64,000 nucleotides of DNA from an uncultured Lysobacterales bacterium (GTDB lineage Bacteria; Pseudomonadota; Gammaproteobacteria; Xanthomonadales; Xanthomonadaceae): positions 20,923 to 84,922 of the forward strand of contig CAMPJI010000002.1 of assembly GCA_946886865.1 (NCBI GenBank), given 5' to 3'. Positions 40,573 to 49,764 of the stretch are shown here, piece after piece; the first letter of the stretch is position 1, and every line of letters begins with the position of its first letter. The notes beneath the pieces are model-generated. The model was not told the DNA's origin and did no database searches. It saw only the letters and a program-made list of their open reading frames with translations. A program made the position numbers and the translations under genes.

Positions 40573-40754
40573 GTTATTGTTTTATATAGACCTGGCCAGC
40601 AGGTCCCCCTTGGGGGACGCGTCCGCTTAACGACACTTTAATTTTGCGGAGGGAAGGGCTAGTATCGGCCGACCTTGCTGTTTTGGCGCAGCAGTTTTGA
40701 CGCTTGCAATGAGGTCCCCTTGGGCAAATCAAGTCACACTTGGAGAGAGAGAGC
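40573..40754 (+). promoter_or_regulatory. Leader and putative promoter of the TonB receptor gene
   Basis: The gap holds a perfect hairpin (GTCCCCC/GGGGGAC, 40603-40618), a possible -35 TTTAAT at 40637-40642, and a TAGTAT -10 candidate at 40660-40665. The start would leave a leader of about 83 nt. A partial second copy of the hairpin sequence (GGTCCCCTTGGG) occurs at about 40712-40723. The match to consensus is weak. Confidence 0.4.
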
Positions 40755-43355
40755 ATGACCCTTAAGACCACCAAGCTCCGCGACGCGATTGGTTTCGCGA
40801 TTGCCATGAGCGCAACCGGCCTCATCGGAATGGGCAGCGCGTTTGCTCAGGAAGCTGGCGAAGAAGGCCAGACCGAAGAAGCTACGACCCTTGACCGCAT
40901 CGAAGTCACCGGCTCGCGCCTGAGCCGCGCCAGCGTTGAGGGCGCGCTCCCGGTGGTCGTTATCGACCGCGAGGAGATCGAGGCCAGCGGCGAGGCGTCG
41001 GTTGCCGACTACCTGCGCACCACGAACTTCAGCTCCACCGGCCAGTTCCGTCCGCAGTCGGGCAGCTCGGCACAGTCCGGCGCATTTGCCGACCTCCGCG
41101 GCCTCGGTTCGCAGCGCACCCTGGTCCTCATCGACGGCCACCGCGCCCCGAAGGCGCCGTTTGCAGCCTCGGCTCAGGACCTGAACGTCATCCCGATGGC
41201 CGCGGTTGAGCGCATCGAAGTGCTGACCGATGGCGCATCGGCCGTCTACGGTGCCGACGCCGTCGGCGGCGTGATCAACATCATCACCCGCAAGGACTAC
41301 AACGGCGCCAGCCTGATGGTCGGCAAGTCGATCCCGGAATGGGGCGACACCGACGAGGCCGCCGCGCTGGTGGGCGTCAGCGGCGACCGGGGCAGCATCG
41401 TGGCGGGCTTCTCTCACAACCGCCGCGCGATGATCTACACGCGTGACCGTCCTTGGGGTTCCACTCCGGGCGCCAGCACCTTCGGCAACAACTACATCCG
41501 TGTCGATCCTGCGACCGGCGCCATTGTGCCCGACCCGATTCGTGGAGATATCTTTATCCCGGTCGAAGGCGGCTGCACCAACGAGAACTTCTACATCAGC
41601 CCCATCAATGGCCGCTGCGTGTACAACTTCAACGCCGTCGCCGCCGATGAAGCCAGCACGAACAACAAGTCGTTCTTCGCGAACGGCACCTTTGACATCA
41701 ACGACGACTGGTCGATGTACCTGCGCACCAGCGTCGCCAACACCAAGTCGTTCGGTCGTTACGCTCCGACCCCGGGTGTGGTTGTCCTTGATCCGGACTC
41801 CGCGGGCAATCCGGCCCCCGGCTTTGTCACGTACCTGTACCACCGCTTTGCTGCGGCCGGTAACCGTGACAACAGCACGAACGCCAACGTTTACGACATC
41901 AACCTCGGTGTCGACGGTCGCCTGACCGACAACGCAGACCTCCGCGCCGGCGTGCGTTACAACACGTACGACTACAAGGAGTTCGGCCGCAACTACATCG
42001 TCCAGTCGCTGGCCGAGCAGGCCATCAATGACGGCACTTACAACATCTACGATCCGGGCTCCACGCCGGAAGATGTTCTGAACTCGATCAAGGCTACGAT
42101 CACTCGCGAAAGCGACTTCACCACCAAGGAAGCGTACTTCAACGTCACCATGTACGACCTGTTCCAGATGGGTGGTGGCGGTGCAGGTATCGCGGTGGGT
42201 GGCGAGTTCCGCAAGGAAGACTACGCCGACGTTTACGACTCCCTGTCCGCTGCTGGCGTCGTTCTTGGCAGCTCGGGTGCGTCGTCCGGTGACTCGCGCG
42301 AGGTTTCGGCTCTCTACAGCGAGCTGCAGCTGCCGATCACGTCCAACTTCGAGCTCAACTTTGCCGGCCGCTGGGAGGACTACTCCGACTACGGCAGCAA
42401 CTTCGCCCCCAAGGCGTCGTTCCGTTGGCAGCCGCTGGACTCGCTGACGCTGCGTGGCTCGGTGGGTCGCGGCTTCGTTGCCCCGACGCTGGACATCATC
42501 TCGCAGGCCACGGCGTTCTCCGCTGATACCGTGAACGACCCGGCCACCTGCGTGGCGTTCGGAGACTACCCCGCCGGCACGCCCGATCCGCTGGCCTACT
42601 GCACCGAGACCGGCGGCATCAACGGCGTGCAGGTCGATGCATTCCGCGAGGCAGCCGAGGGCCTGGGTGCGGAAGAGTCCGAGCAGTACCAGTTTGGCGT
42701 CGTGTGGGATGCAACCGACTGGCTGAACGTGGCTTTGGATTACTGGAACATCACCATCACCGACCGTATCGCCTTCTTCAGCTCGCAGAAGCTGGTCGAT
42801 ATCGACATCGGTGATGACCCGACTCCGTTCCCCGGTGCGCCTTGCTCGATCACCCGCAACCCGTTGCTCGGCAATGCGATCGACGAGATCCACAACTGCT
42901 ACTTCAACCAGGGTGAAGTGGAAACCGATGGTCTCGACCTTTCGGTTCGTACGAACTTCGACATGGCGGGTTGGGGCGAGCTGAGCAATGAGCTCCGCGC
43001 TTCCTACCAGAATGAGTACACCATCGATGGTGGTGAGGACCAGGTTGGGCTGCAGGGCTTCCCGCAGCTGCGGGCCACCCTCAACAACCGCCTCGCTGCA
43101 GGTGACTTCACCTACGGCTACAACGTCCGCTTCATCGGTGACAACGGTGACGGCTCGAGCCGCACCGCGTCCTACACCACGCACGACGTCTACCTCCAGG
43201 CAGCCCTGCCTTGGAATGCCAACGTCACGCTGGGTGTGAACAACGTGGGCGACAAGTTGCCGGAGCTGATCTCGTTCGATGGCCGTCCGTTCAACTTCAA
43301 CCTGTACGACGCCTACGGCCGCTCGCCGTACTTCCGCTACGAGCAGAACTTCTGA
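40755..43355 (+). CDS. TonB-dependent outer-membrane receptor
   Basis: An 866-residue receptor importing a scarce ligand through the outer membrane using TonB energy. Signal peptide (AIAMSATGLIGMGSAFA), TonB-box-like start of the mature chain (TTLDRIEVTGSRLSR), a plug domain (LPVVVIDREEIEAS, DLRGLGSQRTLVLIDGHR, ERIEVLTDGASAVYGADAVGGVINII) and a 22-strand barrel ending in PYFRYEQNF with a terminal aromatic residue. Codon use is strongly biased, suggesting high expression. ATG 40755 has GAGAGAGA upstream; TTG 40740 is also in frame. Ligand unknown; the neighbouring sulfotransferase hints at a sulfated or modified molecule. Confidence 0.95.
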   Translation: MTLKTTKLRDAIGFAIAMSATGLIGMGSAFAQEAGEEGQTEEATTLDRIEVTGSRLSRASVEGALPVVVIDREEIEASGEASVADYLRTTNFSSTGQFRPQSGSSAQSGAFADLRGLGSQRTLVLIDGHRAPKAPFAASAQDLNVIPMAAVERIEVLTDGASAVYGADAVGGVINIITRKDYNGASLMVGKSIPEWGDTDEAAALVGVSGDRGSIVAGFSHNRRAMIYTRDRPWGSTPGASTFGNNYIRVDPATGAIVPDPIRGDIFIPVEGGCTNENFYISPINGRCVYNFNAVAADEASTNNKSFFANGTFDINDDWSMYLRTSVANTKSFGRYAPTPGVVVLDPDSAGNPAPGFVTYLYHRFAAAGNRDNSTNANVYDINLGVDGRLTDNADLRAGVRYNTYDYKEFGRNYIVQSLAEQAINDGTYNIYDPGSTPEDVLNSIKATITRESDFTTKEAYFNVTMYDLFQMGGGGAGIAVGGEFRKEDYADVYDSLSAAGVVLGSSGASSGDSREVSALYSELQLPITSNFELNFAGRWEDYSDYGSNFAPKASFRWQPLDSLTLRGSVGRGFVAPTLDIISQATAFSADTVNDPATCVAFGDYPAGTPDPLAYCTETGGINGVQVDAFREAAEGLGAEESEQYQFGVVWDATDWLNVALDYWNITITDRIAFFSSQKLVDIDIGDDPTPFPGAPCSITRNPLLGNAIDEIHNCYFNQGEVETDGLDLSVRTNFDMAGWGELSNELRASYQNEYTIDGGEDQVGLQGFPQLRATLNNRLAAGDFTYGYNVRFIGDNGDGSSRTASYTTHDVYLQAALPWNANVTLGVNNVGDKLPELISFDGRPFNFNLYDAYGRSPYFRYEQNF

Positions 43356-43378
43356 TTTCTGCTTAGGTAGTGGACATG

Positions 43379-43409
43379 GAGGGGCCCCTTTTGGGGCCCC
43401 TCTTTTTTT
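43379..43409 (+). terminator. Strong Rho-independent terminator after the TonB receptor
   Basis: A perfect 10-bp stem (GAGGGGCCCC / GGGGCCCCTC) with a TTTT loop is followed by seven T residues. It lies 23 bp after the receptor stop and separates it from the methyltransferase gene. Confidence 0.95.
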
Positions 43410-43432
43410 GGTTAGCGCCTCACCTGAATCGC

Positions 43433-43438
43433 TACAAT
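43433..43438 (+). promoter_or_regulatory. Putative -10 element giving a leaderless methyltransferase transcript
   Basis: TACAAT ends 7 nt before the ATG at 43445. A TTGGTT -35 candidate (43408-43413) overlaps the T-run of the upstream terminator. No ribosome site precedes the ATG. Confidence 0.45.
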
Positions 43439-43444
43439 GCGGAA

Positions 43445-44428
43445 ATGAAGCAATACGAACGTAGACGAGAGGCGTGGAGCCAGTACTGGGCTACGGGTGC
43501 GATGCACTCACTTCAGGGCTCACTACCCGACCGATACGAAGGCAACGTCCGCAAATTTTGGGAGGAGTTTTTCCTTCCTCTAGGTCAGGACCACAGGGTC
43601 TTGGAACTGGGGACGGGCAATGGTGCGCTGCCGGCATTGATGTGCGAACTCCATCCGCTAGGAATGCCCCGAGTGGATGCCATCGACTATGCGTCCATTG
43701 CGCCCAAGTGGCTTGAAGACGCGTCGCCATCGTGTCGCGAGTCGATTGCCTTTCACTCCAATGTACTGATGGAGTCGTTGCCCTTTGCGGCCTCTGTGTT
43801 TGATCTGGTCGCAGGCCAGTTCGCTTTCGAGTACGCCGACCGCTCAGCAGCCTCGCGAGAAGTGGTGCGCGTATTGAAGCCTGGCGGAATGATCGCTCTA
43901 CTACTCCACGCGAGCCATTCTCAACTTGGGACTGTTGCCCTTGCGGAAGCCCCACTAGTGGATTGGCTGCTCCAGAAAGGTGGGTTTATGGAGACAGCGG
44001 CCCAGATCTATCGATTCGCAGCGATCGCTTCTACGCCAGACGGCAGGGCACGATTGAACGTGGAACCGTCGGCAATTTCCGCTCGCAACAGCTATAACCA
44101 CGCGGTACGGTCCCTGATGGAACTTGCAGCATCTAGTTCAGTTCCTGATCTGCTGATCGAGACACGAACACTGGTCGCAGGGTGGGTGGCCGACGCTGCT
44201 CGTTCCGGCAATGAAGCGTTGGCCCGTTATAGGCATGCAGCCTATTGCCGATCACTTGAGGAATCGCGTCTCAGGTCATCAGAGCTTTTGACTCACGCGC
44301 TATCGGAAGACGCTGCGACAGCGCTCATATCCGAGATGCGCATGGCAGGCCTCGCAAGCGCAGAGGTTGCGCCGTTCTTCCACGAGAACGGCGCATTGAT
44401 TGGCTGGTCGCTCCGCGGCCGCAAGTAG
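43445..44428 (+). CDS. Class I SAM-dependent methyltransferase
   Basis: A 327-residue protein with the Rossmann-type methyltransferase core: motif I in RVLELGTGNGALPALM, a VDAIDYASIAP acidic strand, the ESLPFAASVFDLVAGQFAFEYAD region and EVVRVLKPGGMIALLLHA. The C-terminal half (about 200-320) is helical and not recognised. Acceptor unknown. It is in the receptor/sulfotransferase neighbourhood but has its own promoter, so co-function is only suggested. GC content is lower than the surrounding housekeeping genes, as for the sulfotransferase. Confidence 0.85.
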   Translation: MKQYERRREAWSQYWATGAMHSLQGSLPDRYEGNVRKFWEEFFLPLGQDHRVLELGTGNGALPALMCELHPLGMPRVDAIDYASIAPKWLEDASPSCRESIAFHSNVLMESLPFAASVFDLVAGQFAFEYADRSAASREVVRVLKPGGMIALLLHASHSQLGTVALAEAPLVDWLLQKGGFMETAAQIYRFAAIASTPDGRARLNVEPSAISARNSYNHAVRSLMELAASSSVPDLLIETRTLVAGWVADAARSGNEALARYRHAAYCRSLEESRLRSSELLTHALSEDAATALISEMRMAGLASAEVAPFFHENGALIGWSLRGRK

Positions 44429-44482
44429 TCGCACGGCTACACGCTTGGAACGAACATCAGGTGACTGTAGAAGGAGATGGGC

Positions 44483-46294
44483 CTATGCGTTATACGCACA
44501 TGCGTCCGCGGTAGCCCGCTGCACGTTAACAAGCGCACGCGGCATGCGACTTCCATAGCCATCGAGATACGCCCCAATCGCCTTGAACTCAGCGCGCCAT
44601 CCATCCTTGTCATAGCCGAACAGCTTCTCTTTAGCTTCGTTGCTGAGCTCGACGCCATCGAGATTGATGCCCTCGATCGCGGGGAGTGCCCCGATCGGCG
44701 TGTCCACCGCGGGTGCAACCCCCTTCACCCGTCCGATCATCCACTCCAGCACGCGGATGTTGTCGCCGAAGCCCGGCCACAGGAACTTGCCGTCGTCGCC
44801 CTTGCGGAACCAGTTGACGTGGAAGATCTTCGGCAGCTTGGCGCCCGGCGTGTCGAACGACAGCCAGTGCGCGAAGTAGTCGGCGAAGTTGTAGCCGCAG
44901 AACGGCTTCATCGCCATCGGGTCACGGCGCATCACGCCGACCGCACCGGTGGCGGCGGCGGTGGTTTCCGAGCCCATCGAGGCGCCCACGAGAACCCCGT
45001 GCGTCCAGTCGCGCGCCTCGAACACCAGCGGCACCAGGGAGGCGCGCCGACCGCCGAAGACGATCGCGCTGATCGGCACGCCCGCGGGGTTCTCGGCCTC
45101 GGGCGAGTAGCTGGGGCAGGCCTTGGCACTGACGGTGAAGCGCGAGTTGGGATGCGCAGCCGGCCGCTTGGCCGGGTCGTACGGCTCGCCGCGCCAGTCG
45201 ATGGCCGGCTGCTGGCCATTGTCCAGGCCTTCCCACCACGGCTGGTTGTCGGCGGTCACGCCGACATTGGTGAAGATCGCATCGCGCTGCAGGCACGCCA
45301 GCGCATTGGGGTTGGACTTCTTCGAGGTGCCGGGCGCGACGCCGAAGAAGCCGGCCTCCGGGTTGATCGCATACAGGCGGCCGTCCTCGCCAGGACGCAT
45401 CCAGCAGATGTCATCGCCGACGGTCCACACCTTCCAGCCGGCTTCGCGATACCCCTCGGGCGGGATGAGCATGGCGAGGTTGGTCTTGCCGCAGGCCGAC
45501 GGAAACGCGGCGGCGATGTAGTGCGTCTCGCCCTGCGGGTTCTCGATGCCCAGGATCAGCATGTGCTCGGCCAGCCAGCCTTCGGTGCGGGCCTGGTGGC
45601 TGGCGATGCGCAGCGCGTGGCACTTCTTGCCGAGCAGCGCATTGCCGCCGTAGCCGGAGCCGAAGGACTTGATGGTCAGTTCCTCGGGGAAATGCATGAT
45701 GAAACGGCGATCCGGGTCGAGTTCGCCGGTGGAGTGCAGCCCCTTCACGAAGGTGCCCTCCTTCTCGATGCGCGCCAGCGCGGCCGCGCCCATGCGCGTC
45801 ATGATCCGCATGTTGGCGACCACGTAAGGGCTGTCGGTGATTTCGACGCCGCAGCGCGACAGCGGCGAGTCGATCGGCCCCATGCAGTACGGGATGACGT
45901 ACATCGTGCGGCCGGCCATGCACCCATCGAACAGCGCGTCCATCTTGGCGTGCGCCTCGGCCGGCGCCATCCAGTGGTTGTTGGGCCCGGCGTCGTCCTG
46001 TTCGCTGGTGCAGACAAAGGTCAGGTGCTCCACACGGGCGACGTCGTCCGGGTCCGAGCGGTGCAGGAAGCTGTTGGGGTGGGTCTGTTCGTTGAGGCGT
46101 ACCAGCGTGCCGTCACCGAGCATCCGCGCGATCAATGCCTCGTTCTCGGCGTCGCTGCCATCACACCAGTGGATGCGATCCGGGCGCGTCAGCGCGGCGA
46201 CCTCGGCCACCCACTCATTGAGCTTGGCGAGCCGGCTACCGTCGCTCCCCTTGGCTATGTCTGCGCGGTCGACGTCTTTGGAAATGGCATTCAC
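44483..46294 (-). CDS. pckG: Phosphoenolpyruvate carboxykinase (GTP)
   Basis: Converts oxaloacetate plus GTP to phosphoenolpyruvate, the entry to gluconeogenesis. The 603-residue protein is of the GTP type, with the cysteine-bearing P-loop AFPSACGKTNLAMLIPP, the manganese-site EGWLAEHMLILG region, VGDDICWMRPGEDGRLYAINPEAGFFGVAPG and the FEARDWTHGVLVGASMGSE motif. GTG 46294 has GGAG 7 bases upstream; a TTG at 46312 is less likely. Nearby fadE fits growth on fatty acids, where this enzyme is required. Confidence 0.97.
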   Translation of the reverse strand: MNAISKDVDRADIAKGSDGSRLAKLNEWVAEVAALTRPDRIHWCDGSDAENEALIARMLGDGTLVRLNEQTHPNSFLHRSDPDDVARVEHLTFVCTSEQDDAGPNNHWMAPAEAHAKMDALFDGCMAGRTMYVIPYCMGPIDSPLSRCGVEITDSPYVVANMRIMTRMGAAALARIEKEGTFVKGLHSTGELDPDRRFIMHFPEELTIKSFGSGYGGNALLGKKCHALRIASHQARTEGWLAEHMLILGIENPQGETHYIAAAFPSACGKTNLAMLIPPEGYREAGWKVWTVGDDICWMRPGEDGRLYAINPEAGFFGVAPGTSKKSNPNALACLQRDAIFTNVGVTADNQPWWEGLDNGQQPAIDWRGEPYDPAKRPAAHPNSRFTVSAKACPSYSPEAENPAGVPISAIVFGGRRASLVPLVFEARDWTHGVLVGASMGSETTAAATGAVGVMRRDPMAMKPFCGYNFADYFAHWLSFDTPGAKLPKIFHVNWFRKGDDGKFLWPGFGDNIRVLEWMIGRVKGVAPAVDTPIGALPAIEGINLDGVELSNEAKEKLFGYDKDGWRAEFKAIGAYLDGYGSRMPRALVNVQRATADACAYNA

Positions 46295-46344
46295 GGCGGT
46301 ACTCCGGGACAAATGAAAGCGTGGGGACGGTGCTGCCGGGCGCC

Positions 46345-46935
46345 TCAGGGCGCGGGAATCAGCGTGGCCATCACGTGCTCGACGTAGGCCTCGAATTCAT
46401 CGTGCTGCAGGCGCGCCTGGTGCAACTGAAGGTTCAATTGCAGGAAACCGATGTAGGCGGCATACGCCAGGCGCGCCCGGTGCTGGGCGTCGGTCCGGCT
46501 CAACCCGGCCTGGCGAAAGGACGCGGTGAGGTAATCCATGCGGCGCTCCGAGACGCGACCGATGACCGGCTGGACGGCCGGGTGGTCCAGCGCCTTGAGC
46601 AGCTCGGAATAGATGACGTGCGACTTGAACTCGTGGGCAACGAGGTTGAACAGCGCACGCAGGCGCTCGCTCGGGTCGGGGATCGCTTCCAGCTTGCCGA
46701 AGACCGTTTCCTGCTCGACCTTTTCCCACCGCTCCAGGGCCGCCACCAGCAGCGCGTCACGCGACGGAAAATGCCAGTAGAAGCTGCCCTTGGTCACGCC
46801 CAGGCGGCGGGCCAGCGGCTCGACCGCCACGGCGGCGACGCCCTGCTCGGCGATCAGGTCCAGGGCAGCTTGCGCCCAGTCGTCCGCGCTCAGGCGGCCG
46901 TTGCGTTCGGACTTGGATGGACTGGCTGCGCTCAT
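46345..46935 (-). CDS. TetR family transcriptional regulator
   Basis: A 196-residue repressor. The N-terminal helix-turn-helix is WAQAALDLIAEQGVAAVAVEPLARRLGVTKGSFYWHFPSRDALLVAAL, a typical TetR DNA-binding domain; the rest is an all-helical ligand-binding and dimer domain. It is divergent from fadE and separated from it by 258 bp carrying inverted repeats, so it probably represses fadE and responds to an acyl-CoA. ATG 46935 gives a standard N-terminus; the open frame to 47070 is likely noncoding. Confidence 0.92.
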   Translation of the reverse strand: MSAASPSKSERNGRLSADDWAQAALDLIAEQGVAAVAVEPLARRLGVTKGSFYWHFPSRDALLVAALERWEKVEQETVFGKLEAIPDPSERLRALFNLVAHEFKSHVIYSELLKALDHPAVQPVIGRVSERRMDYLTASFRQAGLSRTDAQHRARLAYAAYIGFLQLNLQLHQARLQHDEFEAYVEHVMATLIPAP

Positions 46936-46957
46936 AAGGTGGCGAGTGTAACAACCG

Positions 46958-46973
46958 TACCGAAGGGCCGGTA
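46958..46973. promoter_or_regulatory. Inverted repeat in the tetR-fadE intergenic region
   Basis: TACCG-6 nt-CGGTA, upstream of the TetR gene. It is a candidate second operator or self-regulatory site. Support is only the symmetry and location. Confidence 0.35.
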
Positions 46974-47037
46974 AGAGTATGCATGCCGACCGTCGGCGGC
47001 GACCCCGGCGGTTCCGGGTTGCCGTTGCGACGGGCAT

Positions 47038-47077
47038 TTGACAGGCCGGCGGGGACATTACCATACTCACGCGTATG
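47038..47077 (+). promoter_or_regulatory. Predicted fadE promoter overlapped by a TetR-type operator
   Basis: TTGACA (47038-47043), an 18-bp spacer and CATACT (47062-47067). The inverted repeat CATAC-TCACGC-GTATG (47062-47077) covers the -10, a location where a repressor would block polymerase. The fadE ATG is 116 bp downstream of the repeat. Confidence 0.55.
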
Positions 47078-47193
47078 TTGATGCCGGGCGCGATGGGAAT
47101 GCCCTGCCATCACGTTACCGTTACTAACCTGTCGAATCCCTGTCCGCGGGCGACCAAGCCCAACGCGACCCGGCCCGCCCCTGGAGTCTGTCC

Positions 47194-49662
47194 ATGAGCA
47201 TCCTTGCCCCCTTCCTTGTCCTCATCGCCATTGCGGCGCTGTCGGCCTATCACCGCTGGCGGCTCGCCGTCTGGGCGGCGCTGACCGCCACCGCGCTGGT
47301 GGCCTGCTGGCTGCTGGATGCCAATGCCACGGCGACGGTGGTGGCCGGCGTGCTTGCCGCGCTCGTCGCCGTGCCGTTGCTGATCCCGCAGATCCGCCTG
47401 CCGCTGATCACCGCGCCGCTGCTGAAGTTCTATACGAAGATCCTGCCGCCGCTGTCGGAAACCGAGCGCGTCGCGCTGGAGGCCGGCACGGTGGGCTTCG
47501 AGGGCGAACTGTTCTCCGGCCGGCCGGATTGGGACGTGCTGCTCAACCAGCCCAAGCCGACCCTGACGGCCGACGAACAGGCGTTTCTCGATGGGCCGGT
47601 GGAAGAGATGTGCCGGATGACCAACGACTGGGACATCACCCACGTGCGCGCCGACCTGCCGCCGGAGATGTGGGAGTTCATCAAGAAGAACAAATTCTTC
47701 GGAATGATCGTGCCCAAGGAGTACGGCGGCCTGGGCTTCTCCGCGCTGGGCAACCACAAGGTCATCGAGAAGCTGTCCTCGATCTCCTCGGTGGTCAGCT
47801 CGACCGTCGGCGTGCCGAATTCGCTGGGCCCGGCCGAGCTGCTGATGCATTACGGCACGCAGGAGCAGAAGGACCACTACCTGCCGCGCCTGGCCGACGG
47901 CCGCGAGGTGCCCTGTTTCGCCCTGACCGGTCCGTGGGCGGGTTCGGACGCCACCTCGATCCCCGACTTCGGCATCGTCTGCAAGGGCGAGTGGAACGGC
48001 GCCAACGTGCTGGGCGTGAAGCTCACCTTCGACAAGCGCTATATCACCCTGGCCCCGGTCGCGACGCTGATCGGCATGGCCTTCCGCATGTACGACCCGG
48101 ACGGGCTGCTGGGCGAGACACGCGACATCGGCATCAGCCTGGCGCTGCTGCCGCGCGAGACCCCGGGCATCGACATCGGGCGCCGCCACTTCCCGCTCAA
48201 CAGCCCCTTCCAGAACGGCCCCCTCAATGGCCGCGAGGTGTTCATCCCGCTGAGCCAGCTGATCGGTGGCGAAGCCTACGCCGGCAAGGGCTGGCAGATG
48301 CTGGTGGAGTGCCTGTCGATCGGCCGATCCATCACCCTGCCATCGACGGCCAGCGGCGGCTCGCGCATCGGCGCGCTGGTCACCGGCGCCTACGCGCGCA
48401 TCCGCAAGCAGTTCGGGCTGTCGATCGGCCGCTTCGAGGGCGTCGAAGAGGCGCTGGCGCGCATCGGCGGCAAGGCCTACACGATCACCGCGCTGGCCGA
48501 GGCCTCGGCGGCAGCGGTGGCGCGTGGCGAACTGCCGGCCGTGCCGTCGACGATCTCCAAGTACCACTGCACCGAAATGGGCCGAGAACTGGTCCAGGAC
48601 GCCATGGACATCCACGGCGGCAAAGGCATCATCCTGGGGCCCAAGAACTACCTGGGCCGCTCGTGGCAGGCCTCGCCGATCTCGATCACGGTCGAGGGCG
48701 CCAACATCATGACGCGCTCGCTGATGATCTTCGGGCAGGGCGCCATCCTGTGCCACCCGTGGGTGCTCAAGGAGATGAAGGCCACCACCCTGCCCGACCC
48801 GGACGAGCGCCTGCGCGAGTTCGACCGCAATCTCTTCGGGCACATCGGCTTTGCGATCTCCAATGCCGTGCGCTCGTTCTGGTTCGGCCTGACCGCGGCC
48901 CGCTTCGGCGCGGCACCCGGTGACGCCTATACGCGCCGCTACTACCGCAAGCTCAACCGCTACTCGGCGGTGCTGGCGCTGTGCGCGGACACCTCGATGC
49001 TGCTCCTGGGCGGCAAGCTGAAGTTCAAGGAGTCGCTGTCGGGCCGCCTGGGCGACGTGCTGAGCCAGCTGTACATCACCAGCGCGATGCTCAAGCGCTA
49101 CGAGGACCAGGGCCGTCCGGCCGCCGACCAGCCGCTGCTGGCGTGGGCGTTCCACGATGCCGTGCACAAGATCGAGGTCGCGCTGTCGGGTGCGCTGCGC
49201 AACTTCCCGGTGCGCCCGGTCGGTTGGCTGCTGTGGGCGCTGGTGTTCCCGCTGGGCCGCCGTGCGCAGCCGCCGAGCGACCGCCTCGGCCACAAGGTCG
49301 CAGCCCTGCTGATGTCGCCCAACGAGGCGCGCGAGCGGCTGGGCATGGGCGCCTTCCTGACGCCCACGTCCAACAACCCGGCCGGCCGCATCAACAGCTA
49401 CCTGCAGAAGGTGGTGCTGGCCGAGCCGGTGGAGCGCAAGTTCCTCAAGGCACTGAAGACGCGCGATATCGAGTCGCTGAGCTTCAGCGCCCAGTTGGAC
49501 GAAGGCGTACGCGAAGGCTGGATCACCGCCGAGGAGCGGGTCCAGCTGGAGGAGCTGCGCGAGATGACGGTCGACACGATCAGCGTCGACGACTTCGACG
49601 CCGAGGAACTGCGCTCGGCCGGCTACCGCCCGCAGCGCGAGCAGGACCGCGCCGCGGCCTGA
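47194..49662 (+). CDS. fadE: Acyl-CoA dehydrogenase, FadE type
   Basis: Large FAD-dependent acyl-CoA dehydrogenase for the first step of fatty-acid beta-oxidation. The 822-residue protein begins with two or three hydrophobic segments (ILAPFLVLIAIAALSAY, AALTATALVACWLL), as in E. coli FadE, then the catalytic domain FGMIVPKEYGGLGFSALGNHKVIEKLSSISS, CFALTGPWAGSDATSIPDFG and MDIHGGKGIILGPKNYLGRSWQASPI. The C-terminal extension (about 550-822) is typical of FadE and absent from short acyl-CoA dehydrogenases. Regulation by the adjacent TetR protein is likely. Confidence 0.95.
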   Translation: MSILAPFLVLIAIAALSAYHRWRLAVWAALTATALVACWLLDANATATVVAGVLAALVAVPLLIPQIRLPLITAPLLKFYTKILPPLSETERVALEAGTVGFEGELFSGRPDWDVLLNQPKPTLTADEQAFLDGPVEEMCRMTNDWDITHVRADLPPEMWEFIKKNKFFGMIVPKEYGGLGFSALGNHKVIEKLSSISSVVSSTVGVPNSLGPAELLMHYGTQEQKDHYLPRLADGREVPCFALTGPWAGSDATSIPDFGIVCKGEWNGANVLGVKLTFDKRYITLAPVATLIGMAFRMYDPDGLLGETRDIGISLALLPRETPGIDIGRRHFPLNSPFQNGPLNGREVFIPLSQLIGGEAYAGKGWQMLVECLSIGRSITLPSTASGGSRIGALVTGAYARIRKQFGLSIGRFEGVEEALARIGGKAYTITALAEASAAAVARGELPAVPSTISKYHCTEMGRELVQDAMDIHGGKGIILGPKNYLGRSWQASPISITVEGANIMTRSLMIFGQGAILCHPWVLKEMKATTLPDPDERLREFDRNLFGHIGFAISNAVRSFWFGLTAARFGAAPGDAYTRRYYRKLNRYSAVLALCADTSMLLLGGKLKFKESLSGRLGDVLSQLYITSAMLKRYEDQGRPAADQPLLAWAFHDAVHKIEVALSGALRNFPVRPVGWLLWALVFPLGRRAQPPSDRLGHKVAALLMSPNEARERLGMGAFLTPTSNNPAGRINSYLQKVVLAEPVERKFLKALKTRDIESLSFSAQLDEGVREGWITAEERVQLEELREMTVDTISVDDFDAEELRSAGYRPQREQDRAAA

Positions 49663-49764
49663 CGCGCCGCGATCACCGGGCACATGCGACGACGGCGGGC
49701 ATTCCCCGCCGTCGCCGTTTCCGGCGCAACAGAACTGCCGCTGCACGCCACACGGATAAACGAC

